Source: Paraflavitalea sp966211765
GTDB taxonomy: Bacteria > Bacteroidota > Bacteroidia > Chitinophagales > Chitinophagaceae
Length of the DNA stretch: 64,000 nt
Direction: 5' to 3'
Assembly: GCA_966211765.1 (NCBI GenBank)
Contig: CBIHOV010000002.1
Coordinates: 1 to 64,000, forward strand
Part shown: positions 8,304 to 18,400 of the stretch, piece after piece
Layout of the letters: each line of letters begins with the position of its first letter
Numbering within the stretch: position 1 is the first letter of the stretch
Notes under the pieces: generated by a model
Databases searched by the model: none
What the model was told of the DNA's origin: nothing
The model's input: the letters and a program-made list of their open reading frames with translations, nothing else
Made by a program: the position numbers and the translations under genes

Positions 8304-8531
8304 TTGAATATGACCCCAATCTGCTCCCATGCGTGCCTATAAAATGCCATCAGCCTCGTCCCCCTTCCCTCGCCCCTGATTAATTAAAAACGCTCGCTAT
8401 TCCCGCCTTTCATGGGATGGAACCGGTAGTCCGTACTAATTATAAGTGCCGCTTATGAAAAGAGCTTAAATTAAACCAAATATCCGCCCCCGGCCGATAA
8501 GGGCCTTTTACCGTTGACGTGTCTAAGCAAT

Positions 8532-9116
8532 ATGATACTGATATTGCCCAACACAGCCTTTACCAAAAGCGCAATTAACCATAAACAGGCATACACTACA
8601 GTGGAAGACCACTACAAGCAATGCTTTCATGAATATTTTGAGAAATTATTTAGCTACGCCTTTACCATCGTTAAAGACAATGCTGAGGCAAAAGACATTG
8701 TCCAATCGGCCTTCATTAAATTATGGGAGAAACGCGAAGCATTGAATTTTGCCATAGCAGCCCGTGCTTATTTATATACCTCTGTATATCACCTCTCTCT
8801 CAACACCATCAGGAATCGTAAGGTGCGCGAAAGCCATCATCCGCACATCACCCCCACCGTCCTTAGCGCCAGCATCAACATTGCCGAAGAAAAAGAGATC
8901 AGGGAGCGGATCCAGCAGGCTATTGATGCCCTCCCACCCCGCTGCAGGGAAGTTTTCTGCAAAAGCCGGCTGGAAGGAAAAAAATACGCCACTATCGCCG
9001 CTGAAATGAATATCTCCGTGAAGACAGTAGAAGTACAAATGGGGAAAGCCCTAAAAACGCTGAGAGAACAATTGGCAGACCTGGCCATGATTTCGGTCAT
9101 TTACCTTTTTATTTGA
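8532..9116 (+). CDS. ECF-type RNA polymerase sigma factor
   Basis: 194 residues from the ATG at 8532 (an earlier in-frame TTG at 8514 lacks support). Region 2 shows the motif AEAKDIVQSAFIKLWEKR. Region 4 shows ALPPRCREVFCKSRLEGKKY and the helix-turn-helix MNISVKTVEVQM. It begins a three-gene set with FecR (22 bases downstream) and an STN-beta-barrel protein. In this phylum such sigma factors are held by FecR until an outer-membrane protein signals ligand binding. Confidence 0.9.
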   Translation: MILILPNTAFTKSAINHKQAYTTVEDHYKQCFHEYFEKLFSYAFTIVKDNAEAKDIVQSAFIKLWEKREALNFAIAARAYLYTSVYHLSLNTIRNRKVRESHHPHITPTVLSASINIAEEKEIRERIQQAIDALPPRCREVFCKSRLEGKKYATIAAEMNISVKTVEVQMGKALKTLREQLADLAMISVIYLFI

Positions 9117-9138
9117 ACCCCGGAATAATGCTCAAACA

Positions 9139-10134
9139 ATGAATGCACACAACAACCAATCCATTACAGACCTCATCAGCAAATACCTGGCCGGTGAAGC
9201 CAACGCCTCCGAAGCCATGTTATTGGATGATTGGCTCGCCGAGCCTGAAAATGCCCGGGAGTTTAAGCGGATTGCCGCCCTCTGGCGCCAACTGCCCGGT
9301 ACAGCGATCCCTGCTATACCTCCTACGCAGGAGGCCTGGACAGCCCTGGAACCCCTGTTGCCAGCTAACCGCCGGCCCCTGCTCATCAGACTATTCTTTA
9401 ACCGGTATGCAGCAGCTTCCGTGATCGGACTGATGTTCCTGGCCTCCCTTTTCTGGTTTACCCGCAGCAAGGAACAACCAGATGAACTCACCCGGATCAC
9501 CAAAGCCACCACCAGTGAACTCAAAACAGATACCATGCCCGATGGCACCACCATCACCATCCATAAGAACAGCGCAGTAGTGTACACTACCGGCTTCAAC
9601 AAATCGGATCGCCAGGTAGCCATGAAAGGCGAATGCTACTTCAATGTAGTTCCCGACAAAAGCAAACCTTTTATGATCAGTTTATACGATTTGACGATCA
9701 AAGTGGTGGGCACTTCTTTTAACGTAAGGGATTTTACGCCGCCCGGAAACATAGAAGTGCAGGTGCAATCAGGCGTGGTAAAAATGTATACACAACAAAA
9801 AGAGATCACGGTCAATAAAGGTCAAACCGGCATCTACAATAAGCAGCGGCAGGAACTCTATGTAAAGGATACCATCGACATCAACAGCATCGGCTATGCC
9901 ACCAAAACCTTTTCATTCAATGATATTGCTTTCACCGATGCATGCCGGTACCTGGAAAAAGCCTTCAACGTAACCATCGCTATCAATGCACAACAATTTG
10001 CCGGCTGCAGGCTTTCTGCCCAGTTCGATAATAAGTCGTTATCCTACATACTCAATATCATCAATGCAACGCTCAATACTACGTACGAACAACAAGGCAA
10101 TACCATCCGCATCAATGGAAATGGCTGCCGCTAA
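9139..10134 (+). CDS. FecR-family anti-sigma factor
   Basis: 331 residues. The N-terminal cytoplasmic segment (about 1-85, LISKYLAGEANASEAMLL) should bind the sigma factor. One membrane helix lies near 93-111 (ASVIGLMFLASLFW). The periplasmic FecR domain follows (about 130-225, MPDGTTITIHKNSAVVY, VVGTSFNVRDF), then a C-terminal DUF4974 domain (FSFNDIAFTDACRYLEKAF). It lies between the sigma gene and the STN protein, so it is the expected relay between them. Confidence 0.9.
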   Translation: MNAHNNQSITDLISKYLAGEANASEAMLLDDWLAEPENAREFKRIAALWRQLPGTAIPAIPPTQEAWTALEPLLPANRRPLLIRLFFNRYAAASVIGLMFLASLFWFTRSKEQPDELTRITKATTSELKTDTMPDGTTITIHKNSAVVYTTGFNKSDRQVAMKGECYFNVVPDKSKPFMISLYDLTIKVVGTSFNVRDFTPPGNIEVQVQSGVVKMYTQQKEITVNKGQTGIYNKQRQELYVKDTIDINSIGYATKTFSFNDIAFTDACRYLEKAFNVTIAINAQQFAGCRLSAQFDNKSLSYILNIINATLNTTYEQQGNTIRINGNGCR

Positions 10135-10159
10135 TTCAAACTTAAAAACTGTAAAGCCC

Positions 10160-11371
10160 ATGTCTTCCTTGTTCACGATCATAATAGTAACCTGTCTGCA
10201 TATAACCACTACCGCACAGGTAAGCAATGCGACGTTTGAGAAACCCATTACCATTACAGCCAGGTCCATTCGTATTGACTCGCTGCTTAAATCGTTTTCC
10301 CGGCAAACCGGGGTTGAATTTTCCTTCAGCACTAATAAGATCAGCCCTTCACAAACCCTTACTGTTTCAAAGCAGCGTCAAACACTCACCCAATGGTTAG
10401 CCACACTCAGGCAAAGCATAGGCGTACAACACAAAGTGGTAGGCAACCACATCATCCTGTTTGAAAACAGCGGTCAATCAATCACTGCTCCCAAAAAGAA
10501 GCCGTCAACCGGAGCATCCAAAACAGCCCCCGTTAAAGCAGCAGGCAATCCTGGTCAGGCGGCGCCCGCCAAAGTGACCATCCTGATCGATAGCAGCCAA
10601 CCTGCCGCACAAAAAACAGGTACACCTGTAGTCACCGGGCAGTCCATAGTTCCCACGCCAACGAATGCCGGCAATAATACAGTACAACCTATTATCCGGG
10701 AAAAATCAGCACCTCCTGCCTCATCCCAAAAGGCAGCCCCACCTTCTGCCACCCCTATTCCACAAAAACCAAAGCCTTTACAGAGGAATGCCAGACAAGA
10801 AGTACCAGCAGGCGAACCCGCCGCTGAGGCCATCCAGTTCATAGCAGGTTACAGCCGTCATGGCAGTGGGGATATGGATGGGATAGTATTTGGCGCAGAC
10901 TATACCAGATACCTGAGCCACACCTTCTCATTGAACATCAATATCCGTGGCACCATCAATTATGATAAGGATGACTATACTTACACCAACCCCACGACAC
11001 ATATCCGCACAGATGCGTCCGTGCCTTTTACTACCGCCGGGGGTCAGTTAGGTATCAATGCCCAATTAAGCGTCCTCAGGAGCAAACACCATGAGATCAT
11101 GTTCAGTCTGGGCGGATTTGGCAGATACCAATCGGCATCACCCGACGGTTACAGTGTCACCAACCCCCAAACATCCGGCAATCCGGAGTTTCTTTTCAAC
11201 TTTTACAACTGGAATAAACAGAATACGTTTGCTGCCGGCGGACTATTTCAATTACAATATCATTTCACTTTAAGCAACAATATCATGCTGGGCGTAGCCG
11301 GCGGATTTCAAACAGACACCAATGGCGATGCCATTCCACAGGCAGGATTAACCATAGGCAAACGGTTTTGA
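10160..11371 (+). CDS. STN-domain outer-membrane beta-barrel protein (possible FecR signal transducer)
   Basis: 403 residues from the ATG at 10160, which gives a compact signal peptide ending TTTAQ; in-frame ATGs at 10115 and 10121 would overlap fecR. Residues ~27-100 are a secretin/TonB short N-terminal (STN) domain (SIRIDSLLKSFSRQTGVEF). Residues ~105-225 are a linker rich in Ala, Pro, Thr and Lys. The last ~175 residues look like an 8-stranded-type outer-membrane barrel ending in Phe. No TonB-receptor plug or large SusC-like barrel is present. STN domains of SusC proteins contact FecR, so this protein could signal to its neighbour without importing anything. That role is inference. Confidence 0.7.
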   Translation: MSSLFTIIIVTCLHITTTAQVSNATFEKPITITARSIRIDSLLKSFSRQTGVEFSFSTNKISPSQTLTVSKQRQTLTQWLATLRQSIGVQHKVVGNHIILFENSGQSITAPKKKPSTGASKTAPVKAAGNPGQAAPAKVTILIDSSQPAAQKTGTPVVTGQSIVPTPTNAGNNTVQPIIREKSAPPASSQKAAPPSATPIPQKPKPLQRNARQEVPAGEPAAEAIQFIAGYSRHGSGDMDGIVFGADYTRYLSHTFSLNINIRGTINYDKDDYTYTNPTTHIRTDASVPFTTAGGQLGINAQLSVLRSKHHEIMFSLGGFGRYQSASPDGYSVTNPQTSGNPEFLFNFYNWNKQNTFAAGGLFQLQYHFTLSNNIMLGVAGGFQTDTNGDAIPQAGLTIGKRF

Positions 11372-11386
11372 CTTAGCCTCAGCAAC

Positions 11387-11418
11387 AAAAAAGGCCACCT
11401 TTGCAGGTAGCCTTTTCC
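11387..11418. terminator. bidirectional terminator between converging genes
   Basis: Stem AAAAGGC-ACCT with AGGT-GCCTTTT, interrupted by one C/A mismatch, loop TTGC. A-rich and T-rich flanks on the two sides suit both the plus-strand STN protein and the minus-strand GH76 gene that ends at 11443. Confidence 0.7.
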
Positions 11419-11442
11419 TATACATCGTTGTCCGGCGAGGCA

Positions 11443-12597
11443 CTAAAACATATTACTCTTCTTCAACAAAGCCGCGGCTTCTATCAACATAGCGCCACTT
11501 AATTGGATCGGCATTTCTGTTTCACTGCCAGGTTTGTTTTTCCAATAACTACCAAACAATACCACCGGCTTCCTGGTTCCTGAATACCACAAAGTCTCGA
11601 AGTTATTTTTCAGGTAAGCAATATAGCGCTTGCGGTAAGGATCGGGCAGATCGGGATGAAGGATCAGGGCCGTGAAATAACGTACAAAAATACCTTTGAA
11701 CAATCCACCATCGCCACCACCTTCATCGCGCAGCAAACGGTCGGCGCCATTGGTAAGCGTATTATCCGACAAGGTAAAATTAGCCACCTTCATCGCATCA
11801 TTCAGGAACAGGGGATCTTTGGTGATATTATACAGCTCCAGTGCGGCCCCGATTAAAGTACCCTGGTTGTAAGTAAGCTTCCAGGTACTGCGCAACCCAT
11901 CTCCATTGGCATTGATGCCATCATATACCCAACCCGTACCTGCTTCATACAAACTATCTTTTAGCCAGGTATAGATCTTCTGCGCAAATTCAAGGTCTGC
12001 CGGCTGTTTGAATTGCTGGTAAAGGCGGGCTGCCAGTATACAGGCAGGTGCATTGGCGGGTGTATTCTTATAGGCCGGCATGGCTTTGCGCCAGGCAATT
12101 CCGCCGCCCATATTGGTATTCCACCCGTTTTTGATATCCGCCCATACCTGGTCTGCACCGGTTTTAAACTTAGCATCGTTGGTAACGGTATAGGCTCTCA
12201 ACATGGCAAGACCATTCCACTCCATATCATCATAATATTCGTTGAGGAAGGTATTGCCGTTCTTTTGCTTCACACCCACCATCCATTCGTCCATGAGGGC
12301 ACGGTATTTATTGTCGTTGGTACGGGCATAAGCATCCACCAGTACATCCAGGGCATGTGCCTGCGGCCAATAGTGAAACTCTGTATTGCCATTGCTGGTG
12401 CGGTTAAAATACTTACCGGAAGGGTTCCAGAAATTGAGTACCAGCGAGCCGATGCTGCTATCAGCCGCGGCAGACCAGTTGATCTCATACTTGACGATAC
12501 CCGACTGATCGCCGGTGATCACCACATCATCATAATTCTTTACACAGCCCGGCAGCAGCCATAGCCCGGCACAGGCCAATAATATAGGAAACTTCAT
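11443..12597 (-). CDS. glycoside hydrolase family 76 lipoprotein (predicted endo-alpha-1,6-mannanase)
   Basis: 384 residues with a lipoprotein signal (LWLLPGC, Cys18), so probably anchored to the cell surface or outer membrane. The GH76 (alpha/alpha)6 barrel is recognised by the double aspartate in EYYDDMEW (Asp123-Asp124), the catalytic pair of the family, and by GWVYDGINANGDG and LTYNQGTLIGAA. GH76 enzymes cut the alpha-1,6-mannose backbone of fungal mannan. It is the last gene of the locus, 21 bases after the SusE-like gene, and the only glycoside hydrolase in it. Confidence 0.88.
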   Translation of the reverse strand: MKFPILLACAGLWLLPGCVKNYDDVVITGDQSGIVKYEINWSAAADSSIGSLVLNFWNPSGKYFNRTSNGNTEFHYWPQAHALDVLVDAYARTNDNKYRALMDEWMVGVKQKNGNTFLNEYYDDMEWNGLAMLRAYTVTNDAKFKTGADQVWADIKNGWNTNMGGGIAWRKAMPAYKNTPANAPACILAARLYQQFKQPADLEFAQKIYTWLKDSLYEAGTGWVYDGINANGDGLRSTWKLTYNQGTLIGAALELYNITKDPLFLNDAMKVANFTLSDNTLTNGADRLLRDEGGGDGGLFKGIFVRYFTALILHPDLPDPYRKRYIAYLKNNFETLWYSGTRKPVVLFGSYWKNKPGSETEMPIQLSGAMLIEAAALLKKSNMF

Positions 12598-12618
12598 ACG
12601 TGTTGGTTTAATGGATCA

Positions 12619-13755
12619 TTACTTAATCACTACCTGGTGGGTATAAGCCGATCCGGTAGGGAAACTCACCAGTATATCACAGTTCTTATTGTCGGCCTCC
12701 GTTTGGAACTTGTAACAATAATTCCATTGGTCATTGCTGGCTATTTTGATGAGAAACCAATAAGCAGCAGCTGTTCCGGGTACTGGACGCTGGTTGTCAT
12801 TATTGGTGCTGCCCATCCATTCAAAGCTATCTGTAGTACCATCACTCACTTTAAATCGGAACTTATAGCGTTCATCCCTGCCCCAGCCTTCCTGTTTGAA
12901 AACAATGGATTGGTTTTCTGCTTTCCATACGCCATTGGCGGTATAATTGAGGTTGAAGTAAATAGTGTTGTTGGGGGCAAACCACAAGCCAACTTCTTTG
13001 ATCTCCGTTAAGTTTACGGAAGCATTGTTATAATCGAGATTGATGCGGTACACTTTGGTAGCGCCCGCTACCGTAGTAGAGCCACCTTCTTTAAGGTCAG
13101 TGCCACTGATGGAGTAGGAAACCGGCGTACCTGTCTTGCGATCTACAAACTGATAAGTACCCGCTTTCAGTGAAGTATAAATTTCAAATACACCATTGGA
13201 CACCTGCTTAAGCTGGGCTGCATTGGCAAGATCGGTTCCCACTTCAGTGGCAGAGCCTGTCAGGAACACGTCAGCAGGCACGGTGGCAAAACCTGCCGGG
13301 CGTAGTACCTGTATCGTACGACTGGCATCGGCCTTTACTTCATTGATCCCTTTGGAAGAATAGATGGTCCACTTCAATTTCCCTGTACCCAATGAAGGAA
13401 TGCCAGCCAGGTTGGCCACCAGGTTTAAGGTTTTATGGGTTACTGTGGCCTTGTTGTACACGCCGCCATTGTCTGTAACCATTTTGTAGACCGGCTTGCT
13501 AAAATCACCGCCTTCCTTATCAAAAGCGATCTCATACATTACCAGCCCGCCGTCTTCCGCCTTGGCCTGTTCCCACTCAAATACTACGCTGGCCGAAGTA
13601 GCTGGCTGTAGTTTTACAAAGCGATTGTCTTCAGGCGTGAAGATGTTTTTCACAGCGGTTACCGCCGTATGGTCCATGTTTTTATCTTTCTTACAACCCA
13701 CGATGGCCAATAGCACCAGACTCATGGTTATAAATGACAGCATATTCTTTTTCAT
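12619..13755 (-). CDS. SusE/SusF-like outer-membrane lipoprotein
   Basis: 378 residues with a lipobox (LLAIVGCKKD). The N-terminal ~110 residues match a SusE-type domain (FEWEQAKAEDGGLVMYEIAFDK). Two further beta-sandwich segments (about 150-250 and 255-378) resemble the starch-binding modules of SusE/SusF; one contains YKFRFKVSDGTTDSFEWMG. It should bind polysaccharide at the surface next to the SusCD transporter. It lies 28 bases after susD and 21 before GH76. Confidence 0.78.
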   Translation of the reverse strand: MKKNMLSFITMSLVLLAIVGCKKDKNMDHTAVTAVKNIFTPEDNRFVKLQPATSASVVFEWEQAKAEDGGLVMYEIAFDKEGGDFSKPVYKMVTDNGGVYNKATVTHKTLNLVANLAGIPSLGTGKLKWTIYSSKGINEVKADASRTIQVLRPAGFATVPADVFLTGSATEVGTDLANAAQLKQVSNGVFEIYTSLKAGTYQFVDRKTGTPVSYSISGTDLKEGGSTTVAGATKVYRINLDYNNASVNLTEIKEVGLWFAPNNTIYFNLNYTANGVWKAENQSIVFKQEGWGRDERYKFRFKVSDGTTDSFEWMGSTNNDNQRPVPGTAAAYWFLIKIASNDQWNYCYKFQTEADNKNCDILVSFPTGSAYTHQVVIK

Positions 13756-13783
13756 ATTGAAGCGTTTATGAGTTCATGATTGA

Positions 13784-15415
13784 TTACCAGGAATTGTTCT
13801 GGCTAAGGTTCTTATTGAGGTTTCGCTCATCGCGCGGTATCGCCCACAGGTAATGTTTGGCAGGATCGAAGCTGCGCTGATTCACACGGATATAGCCATT
13901 GTCTACTGTAGGTTCGCCATATTTAGCGCCATGCACCCAACCATTCAATACCGTCTCGGCTGTTTTCCAGCGACGGATATCAAAGATGCGCAAACCTTCC
14001 AGCGCCAGTTCTGCACGGCGTTCCCGGCGAATGATAGCCGTACGTTGGTCGGTTGTCCAGGCGTTGTTGAAGTCCAGTGCAGTTGCTTCTGTAAAGCCAG
14101 CACGTATCCGCAATGGCCGGATGGTTTGATTCCATACCGCTTCTGTAAGCTGCCCCAGGGCATTTTTAGCTTCGGCATACATCAATAAAATATCGGCATA
14201 GCGGATAAGAATAAGGTTCAATCCCGAATTGAAGTTATTGACCGATGTAGGATCATAATATTTACGGATATAATAACCGGTGGGAGAACTTACCCCGCTG
14301 GGTACATACTCATCCAGCTTGGTGCTGTTGGGATCAGTGCCCGGCTTGATATAGATGGTCTGGAGACTGTTATCCGGCTTTTTCCACTTGTAATTGTGGT
14401 ATACCACCGTATTGGAAAGGCGGGGATCCCGGTTCACATAGGGATCATTTTCGCTGTATCCGGAACCAACCTCTTTAATCCCTTTACCATTCAGCATCAG
14501 ATAATCATCCACCAGCTCCTGCGTAGGCGCCATAGCATTCAGGCGTGCACCAACACTTAGCGGCACCAGGTCAAAGAATACACTATAGGTTCTCGACTCT
14601 GGCACATACTGCACATCGAAGATCACTTCATTGTTGTATTCATTCTGTGGCAGGAACAATCCCTCATAGCTGTTGAACAAGCTATAGGTACCCGGTGTAT
14701 TGCCGGTTATAAACGGTTCAGTGGCAGTAATTACGTCCTGCCAGCGGCCTTCATACAAAAGCGCGCGCGCTTTTAGAGCAAGGGCAGCACCTTTGGTAAT
14801 ACGCCCGCGGTCTGCTGCTACATATTGTGTATTGACTGGTAACAATGCTGCAGATTCATCCAATTCCTTCAATACAAAATCAACCACCTGCGCACGCGGT
14901 GAACGCGCAATGGTTTGTGATTCCGATACAGTCAGGTCGTGGTCAAACAAGGGCACATCTCCATACCAGGTGTAGAGTTGGAAATATTGAAATGCGCGGA
15001 TCACACGGGCTTCCGCTTTCATCCTGTTCTTAAGCCCCTCCTGAAAATTAGGTACACGGTCTATATTTTTCAATACAATATTGCAGGTCTTAATACATCT
15101 ATAACGGTCGTTCCATTCGTTTTTGAAACGGGGTAAGGAAGCATCGGCCAGACCGGAAGAAATGGAGGTAACGCCTTCCTGGTCTCCGCGGCCGCTATAG
15201 GCATTGTCGGAAAGGCCTTCATTATAAAAGAAGGTACCTGCCCCAAACATCTGCGCATAGGCCGTATTCAATACGATGGCCGCTTTATCGGAGGAGCTCC
15301 AGTAGGTAGCATCGGTGAACCGGTCGGTGGGCGCAAGGTCCAGTTTCTTGCACGAGGCTGCCGCTAGCAACAACAGCCCTGCAAAAGCTTTTTTGAAGAT
15401 TGTTCTTTGTATCAT
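13784..15415 (-). CDS. SusD/RagB-family nutrient-binding lipoprotein (PUL 1)
   Basis: 543 residues with a lipobox (LLLLAAASCKKLD). The fold is the TPR-rich SusD type: WNDRYRCIKTCNIVLKNID near residue 100, ARVIRAFQYFQLYTWYGDVPL near 140, and the C-terminal RRERRAELALEGLRIFDIRRW. It forms the lid of the SusC transporter and binds glycan at the cell surface. It starts 9 bases after susC and is followed by the SusE-like gene. Confidence 0.95.
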   Translation of the reverse strand: MIQRTIFKKAFAGLLLLAAASCKKLDLAPTDRFTDATYWSSSDKAAIVLNTAYAQMFGAGTFFYNEGLSDNAYSGRGDQEGVTSISSGLADASLPRFKNEWNDRYRCIKTCNIVLKNIDRVPNFQEGLKNRMKAEARVIRAFQYFQLYTWYGDVPLFDHDLTVSESQTIARSPRAQVVDFVLKELDESAALLPVNTQYVAADRGRITKGAALALKARALLYEGRWQDVITATEPFITGNTPGTYSLFNSYEGLFLPQNEYNNEVIFDVQYVPESRTYSVFFDLVPLSVGARLNAMAPTQELVDDYLMLNGKGIKEVGSGYSENDPYVNRDPRLSNTVVYHNYKWKKPDNSLQTIYIKPGTDPNSTKLDEYVPSGVSSPTGYYIRKYYDPTSVNNFNSGLNLILIRYADILLMYAEAKNALGQLTEAVWNQTIRPLRIRAGFTEATALDFNNAWTTDQRTAIIRRERRAELALEGLRIFDIRRWKTAETVLNGWVHGAKYGEPTVDNGYIRVNQRSFDPAKHYLWAIPRDERNLNKNLSQNNSW

Positions 15416-15424
15416 ATAGCAGCG

Positions 15425-18400
15425 TTATTTAAAAGTGATGTCTAAACCAATACCGTAAAATATGGGCGTAGGATAGTTACGGCCACTATTGGCGCCACTG
15501 TTGCTGAGGTTATTATTGAACTCTGAAATCTCAGGATCGACAAAGGAAACGCCAGCTATAGTAAGCAGGTTTTGTCCAACGAGGAAAAACCTGGCTTTTT
15601 GCATGCCTGCCTTATTGATCCATTGTGCAGGCAGAGAATAACCAATCTGCAGGTTCTTGAGCCGTGCATAGGCCGCATCAAATAAATAGAGGTCAGAGCC
15701 ACGGCGGAAATTGTTGGTATTGGAAGGGCTGTTTACAGCAGCCAGCCTTGGAAACTTGGCATTGGGATTGATTGGCGTCCAGTAATCGAGTTGATGCTGG
15801 TACATAGTTTGTCCATAATTGTAATGGAAAGGCTCTACCAGTTCGCCCCGCAGGAACATATCCCGCTTGCCCACACCTTGTATGAAAATGGAAATATCCA
15901 GTTGTTTCCAGCTCACCGCATAGTTGAAGCCATAAGTATAGCGGGGAAAAGGATTTCCCAATACAAATTTATCCTGGTCATCAATCACATTGTCCTTGTT
16001 GCGGTCTACATAACGAATATCACCCGGCACCACCGTAATACCAGTGGGTGCAGGGCCATTTTCTATATCGGCAATGTTCTGGAAATACCCGTCACGTTTC
16101 AGACCGATATAGGAGTTAAAGGGCAATCCTTCACGTAGTATCACCTGCATTTCGTCGGCCCCGGTAATGCGTTCACTGCCCTGGAAGCTCACAACTTCGT
16201 TGCGCGAATCGCCGATATTGAATCCGATGGTATGGTTAAACTGCCTGCCTGGAATACGGTAGCTAAGACTCAATTCCCAACCCAGATTCCTTACCTTACC
16301 CGCATTGTAAGCAGATACAGAACCGCCAAACAATCCGGGAATAGAGGGAGTAATGAGGATATCGCTCGTGAGTTTGTTAAAATAATCAAATGTCACCTGC
16401 AACCTGTCTTTCAGAAAAGTGGCATCCACACCGGCATTGAATGTCGCCGCCTTTTCCCAGCGCAGGTTAGGATTGGCAAATGTAAAATCTACCAGCGCCA
16501 CCGGGCTGTTGTTGAAGCCATATACATTCCGGGTATTGATATCGTAGGTAGTCTGGAACTGGTAATTGTCAACACTTTGGTTACCTAGTACCCCATAGGA
16601 AGCACGTAGCTTAAGGCTTCCGAATTTGCTCACGTAGTCTTCCATAAACCCTTCCTCTGTAACCCGCCAGGCAGCCGATACAGAAGGGAAGAAACCCCAG
16701 CGCAGGTCCTTGGCGAATTTGGATGAACCATCATAGCGGAAGTTGAACTCCAGGAAATATTTATCGTCGTAGGAATAACCGGCACGGCCGAAAAATGAAT
16801 TAAGGCTGCTTTCTGAAGTACGGCGATTGGAATTATAAGAATTAGCGGGATCAATGATGGTACCTGTTACAGGTGTTCCCAGTTCATTGTCATTGTATTT
16901 GGTATTCAATGCTATTTCCTTATTGGTCACCGACTCGTTGGAATATCCAGCCAGCACGTTCAGGTGGTGATCACCGAATACCTTTTGGTATTCCAGCATC
17001 AGCTGGGTATTGAGGAAGAGATTCTTGGCACTCCGGTCATTCGTATTACGGTCGGCGCCATAGATCCCTTTGGGAAAGAAATTGACCTGCCTTACACGCT
17101 CATAGGTATGTAATGTTGAAAGGTTGCCACCGGCTACACCTTTTAGCTTCAGTCCATCTATTATGCTCAATTCTGCAGAGATATTACCAAAGAGGTGATC
17201 ATCATTGTGCGTACGGTAACCGCCCTGTTCCAGTATGCCCAGGGGATTGAATTCTGCCAGTACATCATTGGTGAGGTAACGTCCCTGGTCATCAATCATT
17301 TTATACAGCCTGGGCGTTCTGGCTGCATCCACAATGAGCGTGGAAGTGCTGGATGAATGTTCCTTAATATCCCGGCGGGAATAGGCCATGTTGCCTGTGA
17401 CCTTCAGCCGGCCCACTTCTGTACTGAGGTTAAGCCTGGCATTGTAACGCTTGAGTCCGAAGTTGGGTCCCACCAGATTGCTTTGCTGATCTACATACCC
17501 TAGAGACAGGAGATAAGTGGTTTTCTCATTGCCACCTGATACGCCGAGATTGTGATTTTGCTGCAGTGCATCCTGCTGAATACGATCCAGCATCCACTCT
17601 TCACTACCCTGCTCTTTGAAAGCGCGGATCTGATCGGGTGTATACATGGGTTGTAGACTGGCATTGACCAATGATTCATTGCGCAGCATGGCATTTTCAT
17701 AACCCTCTACCGGTTTGTAAAAATTCTTTGGCTGCTGTATGCCTACCATGCCATTGTAGGTCACTGTAGCACTGGCATTCTTTTTCCCCTTTTTGGTAGT
17801 GATGAGGATCACACCATTGGCCGAACGCGATCCGTAGATAGCGGCACTACCGGCATCTTTCAACACGGATATATTATCAATATCAGAAGGGTTCAGTTGG
17901 TTGAGGTCGCCGCCCGCAATTCCATCAATTACGATCAGCGGGGAATTGTTATTGAGTGTGCTTACCCCGCGGATATTGATGTTGATATCTGCACCCGGTT
18001 CTGAATTCCGCTGCTGTATAATAAGATTGGGCGACACACCCTGCAATGACTGGGTGAGGTTTATACTGGGCTTGCCTTCCAGTGCAGTAGCCCGGATCTG
18101 GTCAACAGCCCCACTTACACTGGTGCGCCGTTGAGTACCATATCCGATCACAACTACCTCACCGAGACTGGCATCCATCAATTGGAGGGTAATTTGCTGA
18201 CTGATGCCAGTAATGGTCACTTCTTCGCGGCGGTACCCTACATAGCTGATCACCAGGGTACCTTTTGCTTCAGGAACCGTTAAGGAATAGCTGCCATCCT
18301 CGCGGGTGGTAGTAACAAGATTGGTGCCCTTTAGTTGTACCGTAGCGCCGGCGACCGGCAGTTGCTTATCATCGAGCACTTTACCCGTGATGGTTGCATC

